A stretch of 64,000 nt of DNA from Brevundimonas sp. NIBR10 (GTDB lineage: Bacteria > Pseudomonadota > Alphaproteobacteria > Caulobacterales > Caulobacteraceae). The stretch lies in assembly GCF_027912515.1 (NCBI RefSeq), contig NZ_CP115464.1, positions 558,001 to 622,000 on the forward strand, in the 5' to 3' direction. A program made the translations under genes and the position numbers. This document shows positions 1-13,096 of the stretch, piece by piece (position 1 is the stretch's first letter; every line of letters starts with the position of its first letter). A model generated the notes under the pieces. It saw only the letters and a list, made by a program, of their open reading frames with translations, searched no databases and was not told where the DNA came from.

Positions 1-2
1 AG

Positions 3-4623
<4,621 letters not shown>

Positions 4624-4636
4624 CGGGAGACCTTCC

Positions 4637-5353
4637 ATGCAAAATCTCAATCAACCCGATCCCGCCGAACTGCCGTCGACGGCCAAGCTGCTCAAGTCTA
4701 CCGGCGTCGCCGTCGTCATCGCCTCGGCCCTGCTGGTCACCGTGGTCCTTCCAGCCGAGTACGGCGTCGATCCTACCCGCATCGGCTCGGTCTTCGGGCT
4801 GACCGAGATGGGCCGGATCAAGCGCCAACTCGCCGTTGAAGCTGCGGCTGAAGCGGCCTCAACGGCGGCGATCATTACATCCACGAGGACCGCGCCTGCC
4901 TTGCCGGCAGCCGCACCAGTGGGCTCACCAGACACCGCAACTCAGGAGCCGGCCAGGTCTGCCAAGACCGAAGCCGTCCCGCCAGCGGTCACGACCCAGA
5001 CGGCAGCCGCAGCTACGACAACCAATGGCGCATCGGCGGGTCGCAGCCATCGCACGTCCCTGACCCTTGAGCCTGACGAGGGGGCCGAGATCAAAATGGC
5101 CATGGGGGACGGCGCGAAGGCGAACTTCACCTGGTCCACCAGTGGCCCGGCGGTGAACTATGACACCCATGGTGACGGCCAAGGGATCACCTATCACGGC
5201 TATAGCAAGGGAACCTCCGCCCGCGAGACGGGGGTGCTAACGGCCGCTTTCGCGGGTCATCACGGCTGGTTCTGGCGTAACCGCAGCGGCGAGCGTGTCA
5301 CCATCACGCTTCAAACCTCGGGCGACTACGAGAGCGTCGATTTCGTCGACTGA
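4637..5353 (+). CDS. Membrane-anchored periplasmic protein of unknown function
   Basis: A 238-residue protein with a short cytoplasmic N-terminus, one transmembrane segment at about residues 22-41, a charged coil-like stretch, an Ala/Thr/Pro-rich linker (about 70-140) and a C-terminal globular domain of ~95 residues. That domain contains THGDGQG, a YHGYS motif and GHHGWFWRN, giving clustered histidines that could bind metal. It lies 13 nt after the HupE-like gene, as last gene of the RND operon. Similar proteins are usually named only 'transmembrane anchor protein'; I know of no assigned function. Confidence 0.75.
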   Translation: MQNLNQPDPAELPSTAKLLKSTGVAVVIASALLVTVVLPAEYGVDPTRIGSVFGLTEMGRIKRQLAVEAAAEAASTAAIITSTRTAPALPAAAPVGSPDTATQEPARSAKTEAVPPAVTTQTAAAATTTNGASAGRSHRTSLTLEPDEGAEIKMAMGDGAKANFTWSTSGPAVNYDTHGDGQGITYHGYSKGTSARETGVLTAAFAGHHGWFWRNRSGERVTITLQTSGDYESVDFVD

Positions 5354-5384
5354 GGCTTACGGTCGGATGTCTCCCGCCTTGGGC

Positions 5385-6704
5385 TCACTCCTTCGTCGTC
5401 GGCCATCGCGGGTGGCGCTCGTCGATGACGAAGGGATGGCTGTGCAACGCCTCTCCGGATTGACCGTCCAGATGCGGATCGTCTTCGGCCGGTGCGTCAT
5501 GCCGATGCGGCAGGTCCGTCGGGTCGTTCGCAGGCCAGACTACAAATCCTAGGACCGTTCCGAACGCGCACAGGGCGGCCAGCACCAGAAAGGCCGCGCT
5601 GGGGTCCGCAGCCGCGCTGACCAGACCGGCGACCGGATAGGCGATCAGCCAGGCGGCGTGGGACAGGGCGAACTGCGCCGCGAACAGGGCCGGACGATCC
5701 TGTGCGTTGGAAGACCGACGCAAGGCGCGACCCGCCGGTGTGAGGGTCAACGAATAGCCGACGCCCATGACGGCCCAGAGGATGAGCAGGGCGACATAGG
5801 TGGTCGCCAGCACCGATCCTCCAAGCAGCACCAGGGTCATGATCGCGGCGCCCCACAACATGGCGGTCCGGTCTGCGACCCGGTCCAGCAGGCGAGGCAG
5901 GGCGATCGCCGCCGCCATCGACCCCGCCCCGAAAGCCGCTAGCGCCCAGGCGGCGGCTTGGCCGGACATGGCGAAGCGGGACTGCACCAGGACGACCGTG
6001 TTGACGAACACCATGGCCCCGCCGGCGGCCTCGGCGATGCTGATGGCGATCAGACCGCGCAGACGTGGCGTCAAAGCGAACAGGCGAACCCCGCCCGTGA
6101 GCCGCTGGATGAAGGGTTTCTGAGCCGTCTGCGTCAGTACCGGCAGTGCAGCCGTGACGACGAAAAGGGCCGAGATAACGAAGCCGAGGGACGTCCCGGC
6201 GAACAGATTGTTGTAGCTCATGAAGGCGAGGAGCACGGCCGCCAGCACGGGACTGGCCACGCTCTCGAGATCGGCCGCGAGGCGCGAGAGCGACAGGGCC
6301 TTGGTGTATTCCGCCTCGTCAGGCAGCAGGTCGGGGATCATCGCCTGGAACGCCGGGGTGAAGGCCGCCGAGGCGACGTACAGCACCGTCATCAGGGCAT
6401 AGACCTCCCAGGCCTCGCCAACGAACGGCAAGGCGCCGGCGACACAGGCCCGGACGACATCCAGCGAGACCAGCAGGGCCTTGCGGGGAAGCCTGGCCGC
6501 CAGGGCGCTCGCGAAGGGCGCGACGCCGATATAGGCGATCATCTTGATGGCCAGGGCCATCCCCAAGACTTCGCCGGCATTGGCCCCGGCCAGATCATGC
6601 GCCAGCAGACCCAGCGCCACCGTCGCCATGCCCGTGCCGAGCAGGGCCGCGACCTGGGCGATGAACAGATGCCGGTAACCGGCATGGCGAAGCGGTGAAA
6701 ACAT
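5385..6704 (-). CDS. MFS exporter with His-rich C-terminus (possible Ni exporter)
   Basis: A 440-residue major facilitator with twelve predicted hydrophobic segments, starting MFSPLRHAGYRHLF. The C-terminal tail after the last helix is rich in His and Asp/Glu (PHRHDAPAEDDPHLDGQ, then LHSHP and ERHP). Such a tail recalls the NreB/NrsD nickel exporters. The ATG at 6704 is preferred over upstream in-frame starts because those would run across the divergent operator. It is divergent from the CsoR-family gene and convergent with the anchor protein gene (31-nt gap). The MFS call is firm; the nickel substrate is inference from tail and context. Confidence 0.85.
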   Translation of the reverse strand: MFSPLRHAGYRHLFIAQVAALLGTGMATVALGLLAHDLAGANAGEVLGMALAIKMIAYIGVAPFASALAARLPRKALLVSLDVVRACVAGALPFVGEAWEVYALMTVLYVASAAFTPAFQAMIPDLLPDEAEYTKALSLSRLAADLESVASPVLAAVLLAFMSYNNLFAGTSLGFVISALFVVTAALPVLTQTAQKPFIQRLTGGVRLFALTPRLRGLIAISIAEAAGGAMVFVNTVVLVQSRFAMSGQAAAWALAAFGAGSMAAAIALPRLLDRVADRTAMLWGAAIMTLVLLGGSVLATTYVALLILWAVMGVGYSLTLTPAGRALRRSSNAQDRPALFAAQFALSHAAWLIAYPVAGLVSAAADPSAAFLVLAALCAFGTVLGFVVWPANDPTDLPHRHDAPAEDDPHLDGQSGEALHSHPFVIDERHPRWPTTKE

Positions 6705-6745
6705 CGAACGTCGTCCTGCGGCGGGTAACCAAGAGAGGCTGGTCT

Positions 6746-6764
6746 TATCCCCTCCAGGGGGATA
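6746..6764. promoter_or_regulatory. Candidate operator of CsoR/RcnR-type repressor
   Basis: Perfect inverted repeat TATCCCC-tccag-GGGGATA in the 70-bp gap between the divergent MFS and regulator genes. AT ends flanking a C/G tract are the usual form of CsoR/RcnR-family operators. One repressor site here could control both directions; this is inference from sequence and position. Confidence 0.65.
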
Positions 6765-6774
6765 GCATAGCCTC

Positions 6775-7050
6775 ATGGCTCACGTCGTCCACGAATCCCA
6801 CCCCGAGATCATCAATCGGCTGAAGCGCGCCGAGGGTCATCTGCGCAAGACCATCGCCATGATCGAGGGTGGGCGAACGTGTCTGGATCTCGCCCAGCAG
6901 CTTCATGCGATCGAGAAGGCCGTGGCGGCGGCCAAGAAGACCCTGATCCACGATCACATCGACCATTGCCTCGCCCATGCGGCCGAGGGCGACCCGGCCG
7001 AGGCCCGTCGGGCCATGGCCGAGTTCAAAGACATCACCAAATACCTGTGA
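6775..7050 (+). CDS. Metal-sensing repressor, CsoR/RcnR/InrS family
   Basis: A 91-residue all-helical DUF156 protein beginning MAHVVHESHPEIINRLKRAE. Family members are tetramers that bind DNA and release it on metal binding. The ligand positions read H3 (W), C36 (X), H61 (Y) and C65 (Z). The C-H-C triad is the CsoR set, while an added N-terminal His is characteristic of RcnR and the nickel sensor InrS. E. coli RcnR has His rather than Cys at the fourth site. With an RcnA-like exporter gene 7 nt downstream, an InrS-like Ni or Co sensor is the best guess. Cu(I) is the alternative. Confidence 0.88.
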   Translation: MAHVVHESHPEIINRLKRAEGHLRKTIAMIEGGRTCLDLAQQLHAIEKAVAAAKKTLIHDHIDHCLAHAAEGDPAEARRAMAEFKDITKYL

Positions 7051-7057
7051 GACGCCG

Positions 7058-8176
7058 ATGACCCCGTTTGCAGACCTGCTCGCGCAGGGCTCGGCCCATG
7101 CCTGGCTGTTCATTCCTTCCGCCCTGCTGCTGGGAGCCTTGCACGGGCTGGAGCCCGGCCACTCCAAGACGATGATGGCGGCCTTCATCGTCGCGGTGCG
7201 CGGTACGGTCTGGCAGGCGATCCTGCTGGGTTTGTCGGCGACGCTGTCCCATACGGCCATCGTCTGGGCCATCGCCCTGACCGGGCTCTACTTCGGCCAG
7301 TTTTTCGACATCGAAGCCTCGGAGGGCTGGTTCCAGCTGGCCTCGGCCGTGATCATCCTCGGTGTCGCCGCATGGATGCTCTTCGCCACATGGCGCGAGC
7401 AGAACGCCGTCCACAACGAGCATGATCGTGACCACGACCATGACCACGACGAGACGCGCTGGATCGACACCGGCCATGGCGTCGTCAGCCTGAGTATCTT
7501 CGAGGACGGCGTGCCCCCACGGTTCCGGTTCGCTCCGGAGAAAGGGCCGGTTCCGAGGGCCGACGACGTCATCGTCGCAACCACCCGGGCGGACGGCTCC
7601 GTCCAGACATTCCACTTCGAGACACGCGACGGTTATCTCGAATCGGCAGACGTCATTCCTGAACCCCATGCGTTCACCGCAAGGCTGGTCCTGGGCCACG
7701 GCAATCACACCCACGAGTTCGATGTCGAGTTCGCCGAACACGATCACGAACACGCTCATGACCACGGCGGGCTTGATGTCTCGGACCCCGGCTATCAGGA
7801 CGCCCACGAACGCGCCCACGCCAACGACATCAAGAAGCGGTTCGCCAACCGCAAGGTGACCACTTGGCAGATCATGCTCTTCGGCCTGACAGGCGGCCTG
7901 ATCCCGTGCCCGGCCTCGATCACCGTCCTGCTGCTCTGCCTGCAGCTGAAGCAGGTTGCCTTGGGTGCGACCCTCGTCCTGTGCTTTTCGATCGGATTGG
8001 CGGCGACCATGGTCACCGTCGGTGTCGCAGCGGCGATCGGGATGCGGCATGCGGAGAAGCGCTGGTCGGGAGGTTTCGCGGCTTTTGCACGAAAGGCGCC
8101 CTATTTTTCAGGGGTTCTGATCGCTGTCGTCGGCCTGGTCTTGACCTGGCAGGCCGTCGTCTCCCTGGCCCGGTAG
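7058..8176 (+). CDS. Nickel/cobalt efflux permease, RcnA-like
   Basis: A 372-residue polytopic protein. The N-terminal half carries GALHGLEPGHSKTMMAAF, the NiCoT/RcnA metal-site helix. A long central hydrophilic insert (about residues 115-255) starts with a His/Asp run (HNEHDRDHDHDHDE), continues with ~90 residues of beta-like sequence and closes with a second His run (HDHEHAHDH). The C-terminal half has GLIPCPASITVLLLC and further helices. RcnA exports Ni and Co from the cytoplasm. It follows the sensor gene by 7 nt and is surely cotranscribed with it. The start at 7058 is chosen because earlier in-frame codons overlap the sensor gene. Confidence 0.9.
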   Translation: MTPFADLLAQGSAHAWLFIPSALLLGALHGLEPGHSKTMMAAFIVAVRGTVWQAILLGLSATLSHTAIVWAIALTGLYFGQFFDIEASEGWFQLASAVIILGVAAWMLFATWREQNAVHNEHDRDHDHDHDETRWIDTGHGVVSLSIFEDGVPPRFRFAPEKGPVPRADDVIVATTRADGSVQTFHFETRDGYLESADVIPEPHAFTARLVLGHGNHTHEFDVEFAEHDHEHAHDHGGLDVSDPGYQDAHERAHANDIKKRFANRKVTTWQIMLFGLTGGLIPCPASITVLLLCLQLKQVALGATLVLCFSIGLAATMVTVGVAAAIGMRHAEKRWSGGFAAFARKAPYFSGVLIAVVGLVLTWQAVVSLAR

Positions 8177-8185
8177 ACAGGTGGG

Positions 8186-8353
8186 ATGGCCAAGACACCC
8201 TGTATCGATGTCTGCACTTTCGACGCCCGCTCCGGTTTTTGCGCAGGCTGTGGACGCACGCGGTTGGAAGTCGCGGGGTGGCGCAAACTCACTCCGCATC
8301 AGAGGAAAACCATCGAACGCGACTTGCGACGTCGCCTGACGGGACGCTCGTAG
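8186..8353 (+). CDS. DUF1289 small Cys-rich protein
   Basis: A short gene of 55 codons encoding [20 protein letters not shown], then GCGRT and a basic C-terminus. The pattern C-x3-C-x8-C-x2-C followed by a Trp (VAGWRKLTP) is that of DUF1289 proteins, presumed zinc or Fe-S binders of unknown role. It begins 10 nt after the RcnA-like stop codon, with GGTGGG as ribosome site, so it may be the last gene of the nickel operon. The C-terminus is slightly shorter than usual. Confidence 0.75.
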   Translation: MAKTPCIDVCTFDARSGFCAGCGRTRLEVAGWRKLTPHQRKTIERDLRRRLTGRS

Positions 8354-8557
8354 GGCGCCTCGCATCCACATACTTGCCGCAGCGATCCGCCTATGACCTT
8401 GGGCCCCCGCGAGCCGACGACTTCCTCCTAGCTGATGGCTCGCAGGGAACTCGGAAGGGAAGTGGCCAAGGGGTCCGACATGCGCGCGGATGGACGAGGG
8501 GACTGCCACTCCAAGTTGGATTTCGGCAGGGCTTGCGGGGTCCAGCAGGCTCGCGTC

Positions 8558-8965
8558 CTAATCTCCCCCTTCGCGTCCACCGGCGGCACGCAGCAGGTCG
8601 CCGACCCTTCGACCATTAAGGCGGCATGAGGCAATCACCCGATCATAGACGATGACGCGACCGTTACGACCGCGAACCGCCACGCACGTCAGGACACGTC
8701 CGCGAACCAAGCCCGACAATCGGTCCCGGTCAGCGCGTCCGGTCGGACTGTGGAGCTCGGGGGCGTTAAAATCCGACAGCCGGACCTCAATCCAGGTCGA
8801 GGGGTCACTGTTGGGGCCCGCACACAGGCTGTCACCGTCACCGATGTAGCGCACCAGACCGGAGAAGGACGCGCCCGCGCGGTCAGGCAAACGGCCCTCG
8901 CACGGATCCGCGTGGGCGACGGCGGGAGCGAGGAGAAGACCAGTGAGGATCAGGAGCCATTTCAT
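8558..8965 (-). CDS. Secreted SNase-like nuclease (thermonuclease family)
   Basis: A 135-residue protein with a clear signal peptide (MKWLLILTGLLLAPAVAHA, cleavage after AHA). The mature part resembles staphylococcal nuclease: GDGDS near the Ca-binding Asp, then EVRLSDFNAPEL (Arg and Glu at the active-site positions) and a later YDRVIASC arginine. It is shorter than full SNase domains and ends in a Gly/Arg tail. It sits divergent from radC at the start of the conjugative backbone. An entry-exclusion or DNA-processing role on such elements is only a guess. Confidence 0.65.
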   Translation of the reverse strand: MKWLLILTGLLLAPAVAHADPCEGRLPDRAGASFSGLVRYIGDGDSLCAGPNSDPSTWIEVRLSDFNAPELHSPTGRADRDRLSGLVRGRVLTCVAVRGRNGRVIVYDRVIASCRLNGRRVGDLLRAAGGREGGD

Positions 8966-9073
8966 GGGCGCAGCCTGAAGCCATCGCCCCTCTTAGCCAA
9001 CGGGCATTGGAGAAAAAGGAAGGGCGGGGGGTGGTCGCCCCGATCCGGGGCCAGCAGCCCCTGGAGCCCCGCG

Positions 9074-9766
9074 ATGCGACCCTTGTCCTCATCAACATTC
9101 AGGCCTTCCGGCCTGCGTTCGGGAGACCTGTTCGCGGCGTCGCCGGGCCTTGAGCAGGAGATGGACGACGCCACCCTTCTTTCCCTGCTGATGACACGCA
9201 CCATGCCGGAGCGTGACATCGCGCAGGCTGCAGCGACCTTGCTGGCGGTGTTCGGCACGGTCGCCGCCGTCGTCGCGGCGGATCCGCACGAGCTGGCGCG
9301 GGCCGCCACGCTCGACGCGACCACGATCACGGATCTCAAGATGTTGCGCCGGCTGAGTATCAGGTTGGCCCGATCGGAGGCCTGCCGCCGCCCCGTCCTG
9401 TCATCATGGTCCGCCCTGGTCGCCTATGTTCGCTCGGCCCTGGCCCACGAACCGAGAGAGCAGTTCCGCGCCCTGTATCTCGACAAGAAGAACATCCTGC
9501 TTCGGGACGAATTCCGGGCCGAAGGCACGGTCGATCACGCCCCGGTCTACCCCCGTGAAGTCGTCCGGCGGGCGCTGGAACTCTCGGCTTCGGCGCTCAT
9601 CCTTGTCCACAATCATCCGTCCGGCGACCCGGCCCCGTCACGGGCCGATATCGAGATGACCCGCAGGATCGTGGACGCCGCCGGCGTTTTCGGCCTGCAA
9701 GTGCACGACCATCTCGTCATCGGCCGTCAGGGTACGGCGAGCTTCAAACAGCTCGGCCTGATCTGA
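9074..9766 (+). CDS. radC: RadC-family JAB/MPN domain protein
   Basis: A 230-residue protein with an N-terminal helical region and a C-terminal MPN+ domain. The metalloprotease-like JAMM motif is complete: a Glu before the core strand, then HNHPSGDPAPSRADIEMT from H179. RadC-like proteins are very common on ICEs and plasmids, where their role remains unclear; the old DNA-repair assignment is doubtful. The start is uncertain: ATG at 9074 is used, and ATG at 9161 is also possible. Larger in-frame extensions would overlap the SNase gene. It is followed 7 nt later by the toprim gene. Confidence 0.85.
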   Translation: MRPLSSSTFRPSGLRSGDLFAASPGLEQEMDDATLLSLLMTRTMPERDIAQAAATLLAVFGTVAAVVAADPHELARAATLDATTITDLKMLRRLSIRLARSEACRRPVLSSWSALVAYVRSALAHEPREQFRALYLDKKNILLRDEFRAEGTVDHAPVYPREVVRRALELSASALILVHNHPSGDPAPSRADIEMTRRIVDAAGVFGLQVHDHLVIGRQGTASFKQLGLI

Positions 9767-9773
9767 GGCGGCC

Positions 9774-10733
9774 ATGACCCTTCACGCGATTGTCGCCGCC
9801 CTGGGCGGCGACCTCTATGCCGGAGGTTCGCGCGCCAGCATCCCCGCACCCGGCCACAGCACGGCGGACCGTTCGGTTTCGTTGATGCTGGCCGATGATC
9901 GGGTCATCATCCACGGATTCGGCGGCGCCGATTGGCGCACCGCACGGGATGATCTTCGCCTTCGCGGCTTTATCGATGACGCCGGTCGGCTCACCGGCGG
10001 CGGGCGCGGACGGTCCTCATCGCCGAGACCGGACCGGCGCCTTCGCGTCGAGACCGCATCGCGTCTGTGGACCGCGACGACGGAGCGACCGCCCCACGGT
10101 CCGGCCAGTCTCTATCTGCGACGGCGCGCAGTCATGACCGGAGCCGCCGCTTACAATCTTCGCCTGCACCCCTCCGCGCCACTGTCGGTCTATCAGAGTG
10201 GTAGGCGCGTGCGTCCCGCTCTGATCGCCCGGGTCAGCGACGCCGAGGATCGTCTGACGGCGGTCGAGCTGACCTATCTCGAGACCAATGGTCTGCCCGC
10301 CGGCGGTCTGCGCCTGGCCCGAAAGACTGTGGGTCAGGTCCCGCCCGGCGCGGCCGTTCGCCTCTCGCCTGCGGCCGAAGAGATGTTGGTGGGCGAAGGG
10401 GTGGTCACGACCCTGTCGGCCATCGACCGCTTCGGTCTTCCCGGCTGGGCTCTTATGGCCGCCAATAACCTCGTCGCCTGGAGCCCGCCCGCCTGGGTGC
10501 GCCGGGTCCTGATCGCCGCTGACCGTGGCGAGGCCGGTGAGGCGGCGGCTGCCCGGCTCCGCCGCCGCCTGGTGAATGACGGTCTCAAGGTTGAGGTGTC
10601 ATGGCCCGAGCCGCCGTTCGGCGACTGGAACGAGGTCGCGGTCGCGGCGGCGTCGCAAAGGGGGAGCGAGGGCTCTGAGGGGCGCCGGAGTGACGGGGAT
10701 GGCCCCCGTCGCCCGGCAGGAGAGACCTCATGA
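9774..10733 (+). CDS. Toprim-domain (DUF7146-type) primase-like protein
   Basis: A 319-residue protein. The N-terminus has PAPGHSTADRSVSL, the degenerate zinc-finger-like segment found in ICE/phage primase relatives. Residues ~195-290 form a toprim fold with the acidic EMLVGEGVVTTLSAI strand and an AADRGEAGE loop (the usual DxD reads D-R-G-E here). The family is associated with replication or post-transfer priming of mobile DNA. The tail is low-complexity Gly/Arg. Its stop overlaps the next start by ATGA, so it is cotranscribed with the ParB-like gene. Confidence 0.75.
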   Translation: MTLHAIVAALGGDLYAGGSRASIPAPGHSTADRSVSLMLADDRVIIHGFGGADWRTARDDLRLRGFIDDAGRLTGGGRGRSSSPRPDRRLRVETASRLWTATTERPPHGPASLYLRRRAVMTGAAAYNLRLHPSAPLSVYQSGRRVRPALIARVSDAEDRLTAVELTYLETNGLPAGGLRLARKTVGQVPPGAAVRLSPAAEEMLVGEGVVTTLSAIDRFGLPGWALMAANNLVAWSPPAWVRRVLIAADRGEAGEAAAARLRRRLVNDGLKVEVSWPEPPFGDWNEVAVAAASQRGSEGSEGRRSDGDGPRRPAGETS

Positions 10734-13096
10734 CCGACCTCGTTCCCGTCATCACCTCAACAACCTCTGTTCCTGAAACCCCAACCCCGGCCGTCATCTT
10801 CACGCCCGTGGAACGCATCGTCCGCCTCGGGGATCTCGGCATCGCGCGAGAGAACCTGCGCTATGGCGAACCGCCCGACGACGATATTCCGACCCTGGCC
10901 GCCACCCTGAAGGCGGCCGGTCAGTTGCAGCCCGTGACCGTCAGGCCCGGTCGCGGCAAAAAGGAGCAGCCGTTCATGGCCCTAGACGGTCGTCGTCGTC
11001 GTCTGGCGCTGGCGAGCCTGCTGGAGGCCGGCGACATCGACGAGGACTATCCTGTCCGGACCTATGTCGAGACCGATCCGGCGCGCCAGGCGGCGGCGGT
11101 GCTTTTGACCAACACCGCCGTGCCGGTCCATGTGGCCGATGTCATCGCCGCCATTGGCCGGATGCTGAAGTCGAAACTGACGATCACCGCCATGGCGCGG
11201 GCGCTCGGTTATGACGAGATCGAGATCAAACGGCTGGCCGCCTTGTCCGGGGTCGCGCCGGCCGCTCTGGTGGCGCTGAAAGCGGGCCGGATCACGCTTC
11301 GCCAGACCCGGCTGCTGGCGCGCCTGCCGGACCTTCAGGAGCAGAAAGACATCGCCCAGATGACGCTGGACGGCCAGGGCTTCCAGGAATGGCGGGTGAA
11401 GGAGCGGCTCGACGACAGCCGGGTCACCACGCGCGATCGCCGCTGCGCCCTGGTCGATCCTCAGGCCTATGCTGACGCCGGGGGGCGGACGGAGAGCGAT
11501 CTGTTCGGTGAACTGCCGCCGGTCCTGCTCGACCCCGACATCCTGACCGAGGTCTGGACCCGTCGCGCACGTGGGATCGCGGCCGTGTTCGAGGCCGAAG
11601 GGATCTCGGTTCACGTGACCGCCGGCCCGGAGCCAGAGCTTCCCGACGATCTGGAGGCGCTCGGCTATGTGTATGGCGGTTCACTCCCCGCCGAAGAGAT
11701 GGCGCGCTACCGGGCGCAGAGGGAGGTGTTCAACGACCGGACCGAGAAGGCCCGCATCGCCCTGGCAGACGTCGAGCACCCCGACGTGGCTGATCTGGCG
11801 ATCGTCGACATGATCCACGCCAAGATTGCATCAGACCAGACTGGATGCGGGGGCCGGGTCGTGACCACGATGGTCCTGTGGCCGGCCGCGGAGGCAGGCG
11901 TCGAAGTCCGCTGCTACACGCCGGAGGAACCCGAGATCGACGAAGAGGATCAGGACGCCGCGCCGGAGGCCGCGCGTCGGACCGCGGCGCCACCGGCCTA
12001 TGTTCCGCCGGAAGTCGAGGCTCCGGAGCCGGAGACAGAAGGCGTCAACCATGCCCTTCACGCCGTGCGGACCGATGTGGCGACGCGGGGTCTGATCCGC
12101 GCGCTGGCCGACGATCCCGGGGCGGCGCTTACAGCCTTGATCGCGCGGCTGTTCACCGTCCTCGTTCGACGCGCGCACGTCGCGCGGTCGGACTCGGCCT
12201 TGCTCGAAGGCCACGGCGTCATGGTGGCCGCCGTGGCGTTTCCCGCGCGCGCCTTCGCCAAACACGGCACCTCGGTCGAGACCGGCCTGCTGGTTATGGA
12301 TCGCGGCGGGATAGCCGTCTGGGACGGCCTTCTTCACCAGCCCGAAGATCTTGAGGCGACCGCCCGGATCCTCGCGGGCCTTCCGGATCGCGGCACAGCC
12401 CGCCCTCGCGTGCGGTTGACGCTGGACGCCGCCGCCTTCCTCGCGCCGCGCGAGCGGGGTCTCGCCCTTCCCGCAGGCCGACTGGCCTTCTTGGCCGGTG
12501 CAACACCCCTTGCCTATGAGGCGCGGCCTTGGGCCGGAGAGGGCCGGGACGTTGGCCTCTATCAGGCGCATGCCCTGACGAGGATCGTTCTGCCTGATCC
12601 CCGGCCGCATCCGTCCCCCCTGGTGGAGTCGGGCCCGATGGCCTCCGTTGCGCCACCCGGGCCGACGTACCGACCGGTGTTGCCGCCAGCCGTTCGTGAC
12701 GAGGGCCGGATCTCCGACGCCCAGACGGAGACGGTTATCTACGCCGGCGAGGCCCATTCGGCCTTCCTGCCCGGCCGGTTCCGCCTCGGCGAAGCACCGC
12801 ATGAGGTGGCACTCGTGCGCGATGATCAAAGCGACGCGTTCACTTTCCGTCGGGGTTTTTTCCTCGGCGACGGCACCGGCTGCGGCAAGGGGCGTCAGAT
12901 CGCCGCCATCGTCGCAGACAACATGAGCCAGGGGCGCGTGCGCGCGGTCTTCGTCAACGGCCAGCAGGCCGGCGTCGAGCGCTGGCGCGCCCTGATCACG
13001 ACAACGACCCAGCCGCCCCGCACCGAGGCCGAGCTGATGAAGAACCCCCTTGGATTGAAAATCGAGGACGTATCATGGACCCCCGACGCTTCCTGA
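10730..13096 (+). CDS. Chimeric ORF: ParB-like / strawberry-notch fragment / TrbF tail
   Basis: A 788-codon open frame that appears to join pieces of three genes. Residues 1 to ~490 match a plasmid ParB/RepB protein (DGRRRRLAL in the ParB nuclease-like domain, then a KorB-like HTH). Residues ~493-742 look like the middle of a strawberry-notch helicase: HGTSVETGLLVMDR, a Pro-rich linker, RRGFFLGDGTGCGKGRQ with Walker A at 713-720. Residues 743-788 match the C-terminus of TrbF (ERWRALITTTTQPPR, KNPLGL). ParB lacks its usual C-terminus, the helicase lacks both ends and TrbF lacks most of its length. Two in-frame deletions explain this. Any activity is probably limited to DNA binding by the ParB part. 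Confidence 0.7.
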   Translation: MTDLVPVITSTTSVPETPTPAVIFTPVERIVRLGDLGIARENLRYGEPPDDDIPTLAATLKAAGQLQPVTVRPGRGKKEQPFMALDGRRRRLALASLLEAGDIDEDYPVRTYVETDPARQAAAVLLTNTAVPVHVADVIAAIGRMLKSKLTITAMARALGYDEIEIKRLAALSGVAPAALVALKAGRITLRQTRLLARLPDLQEQKDIAQMTLDGQGFQEWRVKERLDDSRVTTRDRRCALVDPQAYADAGGRTESDLFGELPPVLLDPDILTEVWTRRARGIAAVFEAEGISVHVTAGPEPELPDDLEALGYVYGGSLPAEEMARYRAQREVFNDRTEKARIALADVEHPDVADLAIVDMIHAKIASDQTGCGGRVVTTMVLWPAAEAGVEVRCYTPEEPEIDEEDQDAAPEAARRTAAPPAYVPPEVEAPEPETEGVNHALHAVRTDVATRGLIRALADDPGAALTALIARLFTVLVRRAHVARSDSALLEGHGVMVAAVAFPARAFAKHGTSVETGLLVMDRGGIAVWDGLLHQPEDLEATARILAGLPDRGTARPRVRLTLDAAAFLAPRERGLALPAGRLAFLAGATPLAYEARPWAGEGRDVGLYQAHALTRIVLPDPRPHPSPLVESGPMASVAPPGPTYRPVLPPAVRDEGRISDAQTETVIYAGEAHSAFLPGRFRLGEAPHEVALVRDDQSDAFTFRRGFFLGDGTGCGKGRQIAAIVADNMSQGRVRAVFVNGQQAGVERWRALITTTTQPPRTEAELMKNPLGLKIEDVSWTPDAS

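Noticed and set aside
8354..8557. Possible left end of the element or small RNA
   Set aside because: No tRNA, att copy, repeat or hairpin with T run was found in these ~200 bases.
11608..11625. CACGTG core resembling parS inside the ParB-like gene
   Set aside because: Flanks (GGTTCACGTGACC) match the parS consensus poorly.
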